Of a stretch of 27,236 nucleotides of DNA, positions 15,541-25,847 are shown in pieces. The notes beneath the pieces were generated by a model that did no database searches, was not told the origin of the DNA, and was given only the letters and a program-made list of their open reading frames with translations. How positions within the stretch are numbered: position 1 is the stretch's first letter; each line of letters starts with the position of its first letter. Origin of the DNA: an uncultured Lysobacteraceae bacterium (GTDB lineage Bacteria > Pseudomonadota > Gammaproteobacteria > Xanthomonadales > Rhodanobacteraceae); NCBI GenBank assembly GCA_946482585.1, contig CAMLSI010000013.1, positions 1 to 27,236 on the forward strand, in the 5' to 3' direction. The position numbers and the translations under genes are program-made.

Positions 15541-15954
15541 TCAACCCTGCCGTGCGAGCGGAACGGCGCAGGCGGTCGGCGCGGCAGATTCGGCGCGCAT
15601 GCGCCGCAGGTGCGTTTCGCCCCAGACGCGAACCTGCTCGACGAGCGGCGCGAGTGCCACGCCATAGGCAGTGAGACGATAGATCACGGGTTGCGGCACG
15701 GGGCCGGTTTCGTCGCGCTCGACGATGCCGTCAGCCTCGAGTTCGCGCAGTTGTTCGGCCAGCACTTTCGCCGAGATGGGGGCCGCACGTCGCCTGAGCC
15801 CGGCGAAATGGGCTTCGCCATGGGCGAGCCAGTAGATCAGCGTCAGTTTCCATTTGCCGCCGATGGCCGCGAACGCCGCTGTCAGCGGACAGTCGGCCAG
15901 CGGATTCGTTCGTGGCGGTCGCGGATGGTTACGTCGAGGTGCGTTCTTGTGCAT
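15541..15954 (-). CDS. HxlR-family transcriptional regulator
   Basis: 137 residues with the HxlR winged helix at about 22-118: CPLTAAFAAIGGKWKLTLIYWLAHGEAHFAGLRR, LAEQLRELEADGIVERDE and YRLTAYG. Cys22 sits at the position of the redox-active cysteine of YodB/HypR-type members, so thiol sensing is possible. Divergent from the secreted protein at 16009, with 54 bp between starts, making that gene the likeliest target. Its stop is 21 bp from the toxin stop (convergent) with no terminator visible. Confidence 0.9.
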   Translation of the reverse strand: MHKNAPRRNHPRPPRTNPLADCPLTAAFAAIGGKWKLTLIYWLAHGEAHFAGLRRRAAPISAKVLAEQLRELEADGIVERDETGPVPQPVIYRLTAYGVALAPLVEQVRVWGETHLRRMRAESAAPTACAVPLARQG

Positions 15955-16008
15955 GTGTGTCGCGGCCTTTCATGCTCGCGGCCGATCATGCGCAGCGCCG
16001 GGGGTTCC

Positions 16009-16557
16009 ATGCAAAGCTTTTCGCCGATACGGTTGCGTCGCCACGGTGGCTTGTTCGCTGCGTTGTTCGCGCTGTCGCCAGCGGCGGCGCAGGATGCGCA
16101 GCACGATTTCGATTTCGAATTCGGCACCTGGAAGACCGAGGTGCGTCGGCTCGCCAAGCCGCTGTCGGGATCGCAGGAGTGGATCGCCTATACCGGCACG
16201 ACGATCGTCCGGCCGCTGCTCGGCGGCCGGTCGAACATCGCCGAGCTCGCGATCGAAGGCGCGTCGGGCCGGATCGACGGTGTCAGCCTGCGACTCTACG
16301 ATCCGGCCACGAAACAGTGGAGCCTGAACTTCGCGAGCCTGCGCAACGGCGCATTGACCGCTCCGGTCGTCGGCGGTTTTCGCGATGGCCGCGGCGAGTT
16401 CCACGGTTGCGACGAACTCGATGGCCGCGCTGTTCGCGTGCGTTTCGTTATTTCGGAGGTGACGCGGGACAGCGCGCGCTTCGAGCAGGCTTTTTCTGCC
16501 GACGACGGCAAGACCTGGGAAGTCAACTGGACGGCGACGGATACCCGCATCCGTTGA
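16009..16557 (+). CDS. Secreted protein of unknown function (DUF1579-like)
   Basis: 182 residues. The ATG at 16009 follows GGGGG by 5 nt and gives a signal peptide (RLRRHG, then LFAALFALSPAAA); an in-frame ATG at 15988 is less likely. The mature protein begins HDFDFEFGTWKTEVRRL and continues as a beta-rich domain (GGRSNIAELAIEG, SLRLYDPATKQWSLNFAS, QAFSADDGKTWEVNWTATDTR), a pattern I associate with the DUF1579 family. No catalytic motif. Probably controlled by the divergent HxlR gene. Confidence 0.78.
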   Translation: MQSFSPIRLRRHGGLFAALFALSPAAAQDAQHDFDFEFGTWKTEVRRLAKPLSGSQEWIAYTGTTIVRPLLGGRSNIAELAIEGASGRIDGVSLRLYDPATKQWSLNFASLRNGALTAPVVGGFRDGRGEFHGCDELDGRAVRVRFVISEVTRDSARFEQAFSADDGKTWEVNWTATDTRIR

Positions 16558-16583
16558 TGCGCGCCGGCCGGGGGCCGGAAACG

Positions 16584-16641
16584 GCACGCGCCGCAGATGC
16601 GGCGCGTGCGTGAAGCCGGACGATGCCGGTGTCCGGCATCG
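16584..16641. terminator. Tandem hairpins between the DUF1579-like gene and acnA
   Basis: First hairpin: 12-bp arms GCACGCGCCGCA/TGCGGCGCGTGC with a GA loop (16584-16609). Second: 9-bp arms CGATGCCGG/CCGGCATCG with a TGT loop (16621-16641). Both genes converge here. Neither has a T-run, so they may act as RNA-stabilising ends or as weak terminators. Confidence 0.55.
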
Positions 16642-16651
16642 TGGGCGAGGA

Positions 16652-19348
<2,697 letters not shown>

Positions 19349-19433
19349 TCCGTTCTCCTGGCGTGCAGCGGCTGGAACCGAGTTGCGGGTACGGGTGGGC
19401 GGCGACGCGCCGCGGCCGAGTGGCGGCTACCCG

Positions 19434-19471
19434 AAAAAAAAGCGGCACATTATGCCTGAAACGGGCGTTTC
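19434..19471 (-). promoter_or_regulatory. acnA promoter with palindrome in the spacer and T8 initial transcribed tract
   Basis: Minus-strand -10 CATAAT (19454-19449). The perfect inverted repeat GAAACG CC CGTTTC (19471-19458) fills the spacer and the -35 (TGCGGT, 19477-19472) is poor, suggesting activator or repressor control. The predicted start (about 19442) is followed by eight T residues (19441-19434). Leader about 95 nt. Confidence 0.45.
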
Positions 19472-19536
19472 ACCGCACGATCCGCACGCCGACTTTGGTC
19501 GGTCTCATGCCTGCGCGTTATTTGTCGCGCGCTGTT

Positions 19537-20160
19537 TCAGCCGCCGTCGAGACGAGCGCGGCTCAACAGGCCGCGCGCGAGCATGACCAGCCGGCGACGC
19601 TGGAACAGCAGTTGCCACTGCGATCCGCCGAGCTGGCGCCACAGCACCGCGGCGCGCACGCCGGCGAGCAGGGTCGAGCGGATTCGCTCGACGTGTGCTG
19701 GCTGCTGCAGATACAGCGGGTTGCCCTGCACGACGACACGCGGCCGCAGATTGGACAAGGTCGCGGCATAGAGCTCGGACAGGCGTGCAAGCACGCTCCC
19801 GTGCGTGATGCCGAGGTGATCGACCTGGCGCTGGAGCGCTTCGATGCCTTCGCGCAGGGTCCGCAACATCGCCGGACGCGCCGACAGCTTGCGCTCGACG
19901 CGCAGCACCGTCACCGCGATCTGGCTGATGGCGAGGTCGGCCGGATTGCGGTCGAGCTGCTGCACCAGTGTTTCCAGCCCGAAGCGCACCGCCGGAACGC
20001 CGCCGAATGCGCCGGCGGCGTCGTCGACGTCGATGCGCAGGATGCTTGCGATGCTGGTTTCGAGCGCAGCCGCGTCCTGGCTGCCGCTCGTCGCCGTCGT
20101 GCGGACGAGCGCGGCGGACTGGAATACGCCAGCCAACGCGATCACCTGAGCTTCGTTCAT
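19537..20160 (-). CDS. hflD: High frequency lysogenization protein HflD homolog
   Basis: 207 residues, normal for HflD. The family pattern is clear: QVIALAGVFQSAALV near the start, a central SLRIDVDDAAGAFGG-like region, GLETLVQQLD, RKLSARPAMLRTLREGI, LSELYAATLSNLRPRVVVQGNPLYLQQP and VRAAVLWRQLGG. Start at 20160 has AAGGA 8 nt upstream and lies 4 nt after the mnmA stop. In E. coli HflD is a membrane-associated protein that counters lambda CII; the host role is unclear. Usual neighbour of mnmA; the frequent next gene purB is replaced here by acnA. Confidence 0.94.
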   Translation of the reverse strand: MNEAQVIALAGVFQSAALVRTTATSGSQDAAALETSIASILRIDVDDAAGAFGGVPAVRFGLETLVQQLDRNPADLAISQIAVTVLRVERKLSARPAMLRTLREGIEALQRQVDHLGITHGSVLARLSELYAATLSNLRPRVVVQGNPLYLQQPAHVERIRSTLLAGVRAAVLWRQLGGSQWQLLFQRRRLVMLARGLLSRARLDGG

Positions 20161-20164
20161 GCTG

Positions 20165-21277
20165 TCATCCTTGTGCTGCCAGTCCACCGTACGGGGCGTC
20201 GGTCGCGGCGATGATCGCGCCGCCCAGGCATTCCTCGCCTGCATAGAACACGACGGACTGGCCCGGCGTCACCGCGCGCTGCGCCTCGTCGAAGACGACC
20301 ATGAGGCCGTCCCCGGAGAAATCCAGCGTGCACGCCTGATCGGCTTGCCGATAGCGCGTCTTCGCCGTGCAGCGCAGGCCGTCCGGCGGACACTCGCCGG
20401 CAGTCCAGCTTGCTTCGGTCGCCCGCAGGCGGCGCGAGTCCAGCCATTGATTGCCGTTGCCCTGCGCGACGACGAGCTGCCGCCGCTCCAGATCCTTGCC
20501 GACGACGTACCAGGGCTGGCCGTCGGCGTCGCGGCGACCGCCGATGCCGAGTCCCTGACGCTGTCCCAGCGTGTAGTACATGACGCCCTGGTGCGTGCCG
20601 ATGACGGCGCCTTCGGGCGTCACGATGTCGCCGGCCTGAGCCGGGATGTAGTTCGCGAGAAACGCGCGGAAATCGCGTTCGCCGATGAAGCAGATGCCGG
20701 TCGAGTCCTTTTTCGCGTGAGTCGCCAGCCCGGCTTCGCGTGCGAGTTCGCGCACCTGCGGCTTCGGCAGCTCGCCGACCGGGAATTCGGTCGCGGCGAG
20801 CTGCCGTTGGCCCAGGGTATAGAGGAAATAGCTCTGGTCCTTGTTCTCGTCGCGGCCGCGCAACAGCCGGTAGCGGCCGTCGCGCGCGTCGACGCGCGCG
20901 TAGTGTCCGGTCGCGATCGTCGTCGCGCCGAGTTCGCGCGCCTGATCGAGAAACGTGCGGAACTTGATTTCGCGATTGCAGAGTACGTCCGGATTCGGCG
21001 TGCGTCCGGCGCGATACTCGGCCAGGAAATGAGTGAATACCTGGTCCCAGTACTCCCCCGAGAAATTGCGCGAATGAAACGGAATCTCGAGCGCGGCACA
21101 GACGCGGAGCGCGTCGAGCCGGTCGCGGTCGGCATCGCACTCGCCGAGGCGGCCGTCGTCTTCCCAATTCTTCATGAACAGGCCGGCGACGTTGCGTCCC
21201 TGGCACTTGAGCAGCAGCGCGGCGACCGACGAATCGACGCCGCCGGACACGCCGAGCATGACGAGATCGCCGCTCAT
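20165..21277 (-). CDS. mnmA: tRNA-specific 2-thiouridylase MnmA
   Basis: Adds sulfur to C2 of U34 in tRNA Glu, Gln and Lys, using ATP and persulfide from the IscS/Tus relay. 370 residues. PP-loop SGGVDSSVA at 11-19; catalytic pair Cys100 (NPDVLCN) and Cys196 (STGICFIG); GHYARVD and [10 protein letters not shown] in the tRNA-binding core; C-terminal beta barrel from about 205. Start at 21277 overlaps the nudJ stop by 4 nt and has GGAG just upstream; an upstream ATG at 21343 would extend into nudJ without family similarity. Confidence 0.97.
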   Translation of the reverse strand: MSGDLVMLGVSGGVDSSVAALLLKCQGRNVAGLFMKNWEDDGRLGECDADRDRLDALRVCAALEIPFHSRNFSGEYWDQVFTHFLAEYRAGRTPNPDVLCNREIKFRTFLDQARELGATTIATGHYARVDARDGRYRLLRGRDENKDQSYFLYTLGQRQLAATEFPVGELPKPQVRELAREAGLATHAKKDSTGICFIGERDFRAFLANYIPAQAGDIVTPEGAVIGTHQGVMYYTLGQRQGLGIGGRRDADGQPWYVVGKDLERRQLVVAQGNGNQWLDSRRLRATEASWTAGECPPDGLRCTAKTRYRQADQACTLDFSGDGLMVVFDEAQRAVTPGQSVVFYAGEECLGGAIIAATDAPYGGLAAQG

Positions 21278-21777
21278 GCGCGCTCCGGTCCGGGCGCGAG
21301 ATAGTGCAGCGACGACAGCGGCAGACGCTGCCCGCCCAACCATGCGTCGATGCTGGTGAGGATCAACGGGCTGCGCAGCCGCGCCGTCGCCGCGACGATT
21401 TCGGCGCGACTCATCCAGACGGCCGCGTGAATGCCGGCGTCGAGCGGCTGCTGCGGGTGGTGGCGCAACGGGCGTGCAGCGAACGTGAAACGCAGAAAAT
21501 GCCGGTCGAGTTCAGGGTTCACCCATTGATGCACGCTGACGAGGCAGTCGAGCTCGACGTCCCAGCCGGTTTCTTCACACGTCTCGCGCACCGCGGCGGC
21601 GGTAAGGGATTCACCCGGTTCGAGGTGCCCGGCGGGTTGGTTCAGCAGCAGGCGGCCGCGGATGTCTTCCTCGACCAGCAGGTAGCGATCGTCCTTCGGC
21701 ACGATCGTCGCAACGGTGACGCGGGGGCGCCAGACGAGATCGTCGTCGGCGCCCGGGTTCGGGGTCTGCAGGGTCAT
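21274..21777 (-). CDS. nudJ: NUDIX hydrolase NudJ (phosphatase)
   Basis: Hydrolyses nucleoside di/triphosphates; E. coli NudJ also converts HMP-PP to HMP-P. 167 residues. Nudix box [23 protein letters not shown] (about 49-71) with the REx2EE core intact; flanking [37 protein letters not shown] and [10 protein letters not shown] match NudJ closely. Start at 21777 fits the family; the open frame to 21831 runs into the promoter region of clpS. First gene of nudJ-mnmA-hflD. Confidence 0.94.
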   Translation of the reverse strand: MTLQTPNPGADDDLVWRPRVTVATIVPKDDRYLLVEEDIRGRLLLNQPAGHLEPGESLTAAAVRETCEETGWDVELDCLVSVHQWVNPELDRHFLRFTFAARPLRHHPQQPLDAGIHAAVWMSRAEIVAATARLRSPLILTSIDAWLGGQRLPLSSLHYLAPGPERA

Positions 21778-21832
21778 CCGCCGAATGTTACACGAGCACG
21801 CGCCAAGCCTTTGTCCGCTCTTGCAAACCACG

Positions 21833-21860
21833 CTGTCACCACCATTAGCGGCGCTATACT
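21833..21860 (+). promoter_or_regulatory. clpS promoter
   Basis: -10 TATACT (21855-21860) with -35 CTGTCA (21833-21838) at 16 nt, 28 nt before the clpS start. A palindrome GGCCT C AGGCC (21861-21871) follows directly, at the expected transcription start. Confidence 0.5.
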
Positions 21861-21888
21861 GGCCTCAGGCCAAGACTGCGGCGGAACG

Positions 21889-22215
21889 ATGTCAGGCAAC
21901 ACCGAACACAAACCGGATCATGAACACGGACTGGCGGTCGAGGAGGCGCGGCCGGAAGTCGCGCGCCCGCCGATGTACCAAGTGATACTGCTGAACGACG
22001 ACTACACGCCGATGGACTTCGTGGTCCATATCCTGCAGAGCTTCTTCGGCTTCGCCTACGAGCGGGCGCACGAGGTGATGCTCAACGTGCATTTGCGTGG
22101 GCGCGGCGTTTGCGGGCTTTATACGCGTGAAGTCGCAGAAACCAAGGTAACCCAGGTCAACGAGTTTTCGCGTTCCAACCATCATCCGTTGTTGTGCACC
22201 ATGGAAAAAGCCTGA
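21889..22215 (+). CDS. clpS: ATP-dependent Clp protease adaptor ClpS
   Basis: N-recognin that delivers proteins with N-terminal Leu, Phe, Tyr or Trp to ClpAP. 108 residues: flexible N-terminus (1-28), then the core PPMYQVILLNDDYTPMDFVVHILQSFF with the DDYTPMDF pocket motif, HLRGRGVCGLYTREVAETK and a C-terminal HPLLCTMEKA. Followed by clpA after 41 bp on the same strand, the standard operon. Functionally linked to aat at 25116-25847. Confidence 0.97.
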   Translation: MSGNTEHKPDHEHGLAVEEARPEVARPPMYQVILLNDDYTPMDFVVHILQSFFGFAYERAHEVMLNVHLRGRGVCGLYTREVAETKVTQVNEFSRSNHHPLLCTMEKA

Positions 22216-22256
22216 GTGGTCCCCATTTCCGGCGCATCCTGATACAGGGGTAAGGC

Positions 22257-24536
22257 ATGTTCAGCAAAGACCTCGAACTCACCATTGGCCAGTGCTACAA
22301 GGATGCGCGCGAGCAGCGCCACGAATTCATGACCGTGGAGCACTTGCTGCTGGCTCTTCTCGAAAACCCGTCCGCCGCGGCCGTGCTGCGTGCCTGCGGT
22401 GCGGATATCGCCAAGCTCGGCAAGGAACTCAAGGCGATCATCGCCGAGACCGTGCCGGTGCTGCCGCCGAGCGATGAACGCGATACCCAGCCCACGCTCG
22501 GTTTCCAGCGCGTTCTGCAGCGCGCCGTCTATCACGTGCAGTCCTCGGGCCGGAAGGAAGTGACGGGCGCCAACGTGCTTGTCGCGATCTTCGGCGAAAA
22601 AGACTCCCACGCGGTGTATTTCCTCAATCAGCAGGAAATCACCCGCCTGGACGTCGTCAATTACATCTCCCACGGCATCGCCAAGATCGGCCACGAGCCG
22701 CAGCAGCAGCCGGGCGGTGGCGGTGGCGAGCGCGAAGCGGAAGAGGGCGGCGAGCCCAAGGGCAATCCGCTCAACGAATACGCGTCGAATCTCAACGAGC
22801 TCGCACGGCAGGGCAAGATCGACCCGCTGATCGGTCGCGCCGAGGAAGTGGAGCGAACGATCCAGGTGCTCTGCCGCCGGCGCAAGAACAATCCGCTCTA
22901 CGTCGGCGAGGCCGGCGTCGGCAAGACCGCGCTCGCCGAAGGTCTGGCCAAGCGCATCGTCGAGAACGACGTGCCCGAGGTGCTCAAGGATGCGACGATC
23001 TACGCGCTCGACCTCGGCGCGCTCGTGGCCGGCACCAAGTATCGCGGCGACTTCGAGAAGCGGCTCAAGGCCGTGATCGCGCAGCTCAAGAAAGAGCCGC
23101 AGGCGGTGCTGTTCATCGACGAAATCCACACGATCATCGGCGCGGGCTCGGCCTCGGGCGGCACGATGGACGCGTCGAACCTGATCAAGCCGATGCTTGC
23201 TTCGGGCGAGATCCGCTGCATCGGCTCGACGACGTTCCAGGAATACCGTGCGATCTTCGAGAAAGACCGCGCGCTAGCGCGGCGCTTCCAGAAGATCGAC
23301 GTCGTCGAACCGTCGGTCGCCGATTCGTTCGAGATCCTCAAGGGGCTGCGCTCGCGCTTCGAGCAGCATCACAACGTCGAATACACGAACGATGCGCTCA
23401 TGGCCGCCGTGAACCTGTCGGTCAAGCACATCGCCGACCGCCTGCTGCCGGACAAGGCCATCGACGTGATCGACGAAGCCGGCGCGCGCCAGCGCCTGGT
23501 GCCGGAAGACGAGCGCAAGACCGTCGTCGACGTGCCGGAGATCGAGTTCATCGTCGCGCGCATGGCGCGGATTCCGCCCAAGCAGGTGTCGGCGTCCGAT
23601 CGCGATGTGCTGCGCAATCTCGACCGCAATCTCAAAATGGTCGTATTTGGACAGGATCTGGCCATTGATGCCCTGACCGGTGCGATCAAGATGGCGCGCT
23701 CGGGGCTCGGCAACTCGTCCAAGCCGATCGGCTGTTTCCTGCTGGCGGGCCCGACCGGCGTCGGCAAGACCGAAGTCACGCGGCAGCTCGCGATGCAGCT
23801 TGGTATCGAGCTCATCCGTTTCGACATGTCCGAATACATGGAAGCGCATTCGGTCTCGCGTCTGATCGGCGCGCCTCCGGGCTATGTCGGCTTCGACCAG
23901 GGCGGCCTGCTGACCGAGCAGATCGTGAAGCATCCGCACTGCGTGCTGCTGCTCGACGAGATCGAGAAGGCGCATCCGGACGTGTTCAACATCCTGCTGC
24001 AGGTCATGGATCGCGGCGCGCTGACGGACACGAACGGCCGCGAGGCGAACTTCAAGAACGTCGTCGTCGTCATGACGACGAACGCGGGAGCGACCCAGGC
24101 CGCACGCCGCACGATCGGTTTCGTCGCGCAGAATCATGCGACCGACGCGATGGAAGCGATCCGCCGGCAATTCTCGCCGGAGTTCCGCAACCGCCTCGAC
24201 GCGATCGTCCAGTTCGGTGCGCTCGACCTCGAGCACATTCTGCGCGTCGTAGACAAGTTCCTGATCGAGCTCGAGACGCAGCTCCACGAAAAACACGTGT
24301 CGCTGCACGTCGACCAGGAGGCGCGGCGCTGGCTGGCCGAACATGGCTTCGATCCGCAGATGGGCGCCCGCCCGATGGCACGCGTGATCCAGGACAACGT
24401 CAAGCGCGCGCTCGCCGACGAACTGCTGTTCGGCAAGCTCGTCGATGGCGGCCGGGTGTTCCTGTCGACCAAGGACGACGAGCTCGACGTGCGCGTCGAG
24501 GCGCTGGACGAGAAGCTCGCGGCCGTCGTCGAATAG
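22257..24536 (+). CDS. clpA: ATP-dependent Clp protease ATP-binding subunit ClpA
   Basis: Hexameric AAA+ unfoldase feeding ClpP. 759 residues, the E. coli length (758). Clp_N repeats at 1-143 bind ClpS; a Gly/Glu-rich linker (about 150-168) follows. D1: Walker A GEAGVGKT with Lys223, Walker B VLFIDEIH near 284. D2: Walker A GPTGVGKT with Lys504, Walker B VLLLDEIEKAHPD. The ClpP-binding loop is IGF (620-622) where E. coli has IGL. Start at 22257 follows GGGGTAAGG. clpP is not in the window. Confidence 0.98.
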   Translation: MFSKDLELTIGQCYKDAREQRHEFMTVEHLLLALLENPSAAAVLRACGADIAKLGKELKAIIAETVPVLPPSDERDTQPTLGFQRVLQRAVYHVQSSGRKEVTGANVLVAIFGEKDSHAVYFLNQQEITRLDVVNYISHGIAKIGHEPQQQPGGGGGEREAEEGGEPKGNPLNEYASNLNELARQGKIDPLIGRAEEVERTIQVLCRRRKNNPLYVGEAGVGKTALAEGLAKRIVENDVPEVLKDATIYALDLGALVAGTKYRGDFEKRLKAVIAQLKKEPQAVLFIDEIHTIIGAGSASGGTMDASNLIKPMLASGEIRCIGSTTFQEYRAIFEKDRALARRFQKIDVVEPSVADSFEILKGLRSRFEQHHNVEYTNDALMAAVNLSVKHIADRLLPDKAIDVIDEAGARQRLVPEDERKTVVDVPEIEFIVARMARIPPKQVSASDRDVLRNLDRNLKMVVFGQDLAIDALTGAIKMARSGLGNSSKPIGCFLLAGPTGVGKTEVTRQLAMQLGIELIRFDMSEYMEAHSVSRLIGAPPGYVGFDQGGLLTEQIVKHPHCVLLLDEIEKAHPDVFNILLQVMDRGALTDTNGREANFKNVVVVMTTNAGATQAARRTIGFVAQNHATDAMEAIRRQFSPEFRNRLDAIVQFGALDLEHILRVVDKFLIELETQLHEKHVSLHVDQEARRWLAEHGFDPQMGARPMARVIQDNVKRALADELLFGKLVDGGRVFLSTKDDELDVRVEALDEKLAAVVE

Positions 24537-24579
24537 GACGGCCGTCGAATCAGACCGGCAACGCGCCGGCGACAATGCA

Positions 24580-24605
24580 GAAGGCCCGGAGAGATCCGGG
24601 CCTTC
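24580..24605. terminator. Terminator between clpA and infA
   Basis: 11-bp perfect arms GAAGGCCCGGA/TCCGGGCCTTC with a GAGA loop, between two converging genes. The U-run is very short on both strands. Confidence 0.7.
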
Positions 24606-24674
24606 GTGCGTCTGGCGTCCGCGGTCGGCGGCGCGCCGGTATCTGGCGGCGGTCCGGGCGAACCCGGCGCGCGC

Positions 24675-24893
24675 TTATTTCATGCGGTAGGTGATGCGAC
24701 CCTTGGTCAGGTCGTAAGGCGTCATCTCACACTTGACCTTGTCCCCGGTCAGGATGCGGATGTAGTTCTTGCGCATGCGGCCCGAAATATGGGCGGTTAC
24801 CACGTGGCCGTTTTCCAGCTTCACGCGGAACATGGTGTTCGGCAGGGTTTCGAGCACCGTGCCTTCCATCTCGATGACATCGTCTTTGGACAT
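24675..24893 (-). CDS. infA: Translation initiation factor IF-1
   Basis: Single S1/OB-fold factor that binds the ribosomal A site during initiation. 72 residues, the exact usual length, with [42 protein letters not shown] and the C-terminal GRITYRMK. Ribosome binding site GAAGGG just before the start at 24893. The tRNA-Ser gene that separates clpA and infA in E. coli is absent. Confidence 0.98.
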   Translation of the reverse strand: MSKDDVIEMEGTVLETLPNTMFRVKLENGHVVTAHISGRMRKNYIRILTGDKVKCEMTPYDLTKGRITYRMK

Positions 24894-24990
24894 TGGCCCT
24901 TCGTTTTGGCTGTGATCGGCCAGAAACCGAATGAAATCAGTCTCCTGGCGTGCTCATTGGGTGAATCGCCCGAAACTGCTGCCGGGCTGG

Positions 24991-25005
24991 GCAGGCGGCG
25001 CCTGC
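24991..25005 (-). other. 15-bp palindrome upstream of infA
   Basis: GCAGGCG G CGCCTGC, perfect arms of 7 around one base, about 100 bp before the infA start and just downstream of the aat terminator hairpin. Either an extra hairpin or an operator. Confidence 0.3.
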
Positions 25006-25017
25006 AACGGGCACTGA

Positions 25018-25041
25018 GAAAGGGCGCACGACGCCCTTTTC
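25018..25041 (-). terminator. Terminator after aat
   Basis: AAAGGGCG/CGCCCTTT arms (25019-25026 and 25032-25039) with a CACGA loop; on the minus strand the hairpin ends in TTTCTC. Probably ends the trxB-side transcript before infA. Confidence 0.6.
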
Positions 25042-25045
25042 AAGT

Positions 25046-25122
25046 CCCCTGATCGGAGCGGCGCGGGATGATGCCACGTCGGCGCCAATACGGGAAGCAA
25101 ACCCGGCGGCGCCGATCAGGGG
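25046..25122 (-). repeat. Inverted repeat spanning the aat stop codon
   Basis: CCCCTGATCGG (25046-25056) is exactly reverse-complementary to 25112-25122, which contains the aat stop; arms are extended imperfectly by GC-rich sequence. The transcript could fold into a long stem over the stop codon. Confidence 0.6.
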
Positions 25123-25847
25123 CCGGCGAGCGAAGCCGGGTGCAAGGTCTCGAATTCGGCGCGCCACGAGCCGATCCGGCCGGTTTGCGCGACGAGTCCG
25201 GCGATGCGGCGGCAGAATTCGATGCGGGGCAGCTCCAGCGCGCCCAGCGTCTGCAGGTGTTCCGAGCTGACCTGCGCATCGAGCAGCGGCCAATTCCAGT
25301 CGCGCAACCGATGCGCGAGCGCGAGCAGCGCGACCTTGGAGCCGTTGCCGGCGCGGCTGAACATCGATTCGCCATAGAACATGCGGCCGACCGCGACGCC
25401 GTAGATGCCGCCGACGCAGTCGTCGCCTGCGTAGACCTCGACCGAATGGGCGTGGCCGAGCTCATGCAGCCGCGTATAGGCATCGAGCATGCTGCGCGTG
25501 ATCCACGTGCCCGACTGCCCCTCGCGCGGTGCCGCGCAGGCGCGCATCACGCCGGCGAAGTCCGTATCGGCGCTGACGCGCCAGTCGCAGCGGCGCAGCC
25601 AGCGCGCGAGCCGCTTCGGCACGTGCATCGCGTCGGTCGCGAACACCATGCGCGGATCGGGCGACCACCAGAGTATCGGCTCGCCCGGCGAGAACCACGG
25701 AAAGATGCCGTGCGCATAGGCTTGCAGCAGCCGCGTCGGACGCAGGTCGCCGCCCGCGGCCAGCAGCCCGTTCGGTTCTCGCAGCGCGGATTCGGCCGGC
25801 GGGAAGGCCTCGTCGCTGCCGGGATGCAGGAGGGGAATGCGGATCAT
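25116..25847 (-). CDS. aat: Leucyl/phenylalanyl-tRNA--protein transferase
   Basis: Transfers Leu or Phe from aminoacyl-tRNA to N-terminal Arg/Lys, making N-degrons for ClpS-ClpAP. 243 residues. Conserved run: GLLAAGGDLRPTRLLQAYAHGIFPWF, PILWWSPDPRMV, GTWITRSMLDAYTRLHELGHAHSVEV and FYGESMFSRAGNGSKVALLAL, then the LLDAQ motif. Start at 25847 overlaps the stop of the FemAB/GNAT-like gene by 4 nt (ATGA), so the two are translationally coupled. Longer in-frame ORFs upstream are shadow of that gene. Confidence 0.97.
   Translation of the reverse strand: MIRIPLLHPGSDEAFPPAESALREPNGLLAAGGDLRPTRLLQAYAHGIFPWFSPGEPILWWSPDPRMVFATDAMHVPKRLARWLRRCDWRVSADTDFAGVMRACAAPREGQSGTWITRSMLDAYTRLHELGHAHSVEVYAGDDCVGGIYGVAVGRMFYGESMFSRAGNGSKVALLALAHRLRDWNWPLLDAQVSSEHLQTLGALELPRIEFCRRIAGLVAQTGRIGSWRAEFETLHPASLAGP

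Noticed and set aside
24537..24674. tRNA-Ser gene expected between clpA and infA from the E. coli order
   Set aside because: No cloverleaf, T-loop consensus or CCA end found; only a terminator hairpin and spacer.
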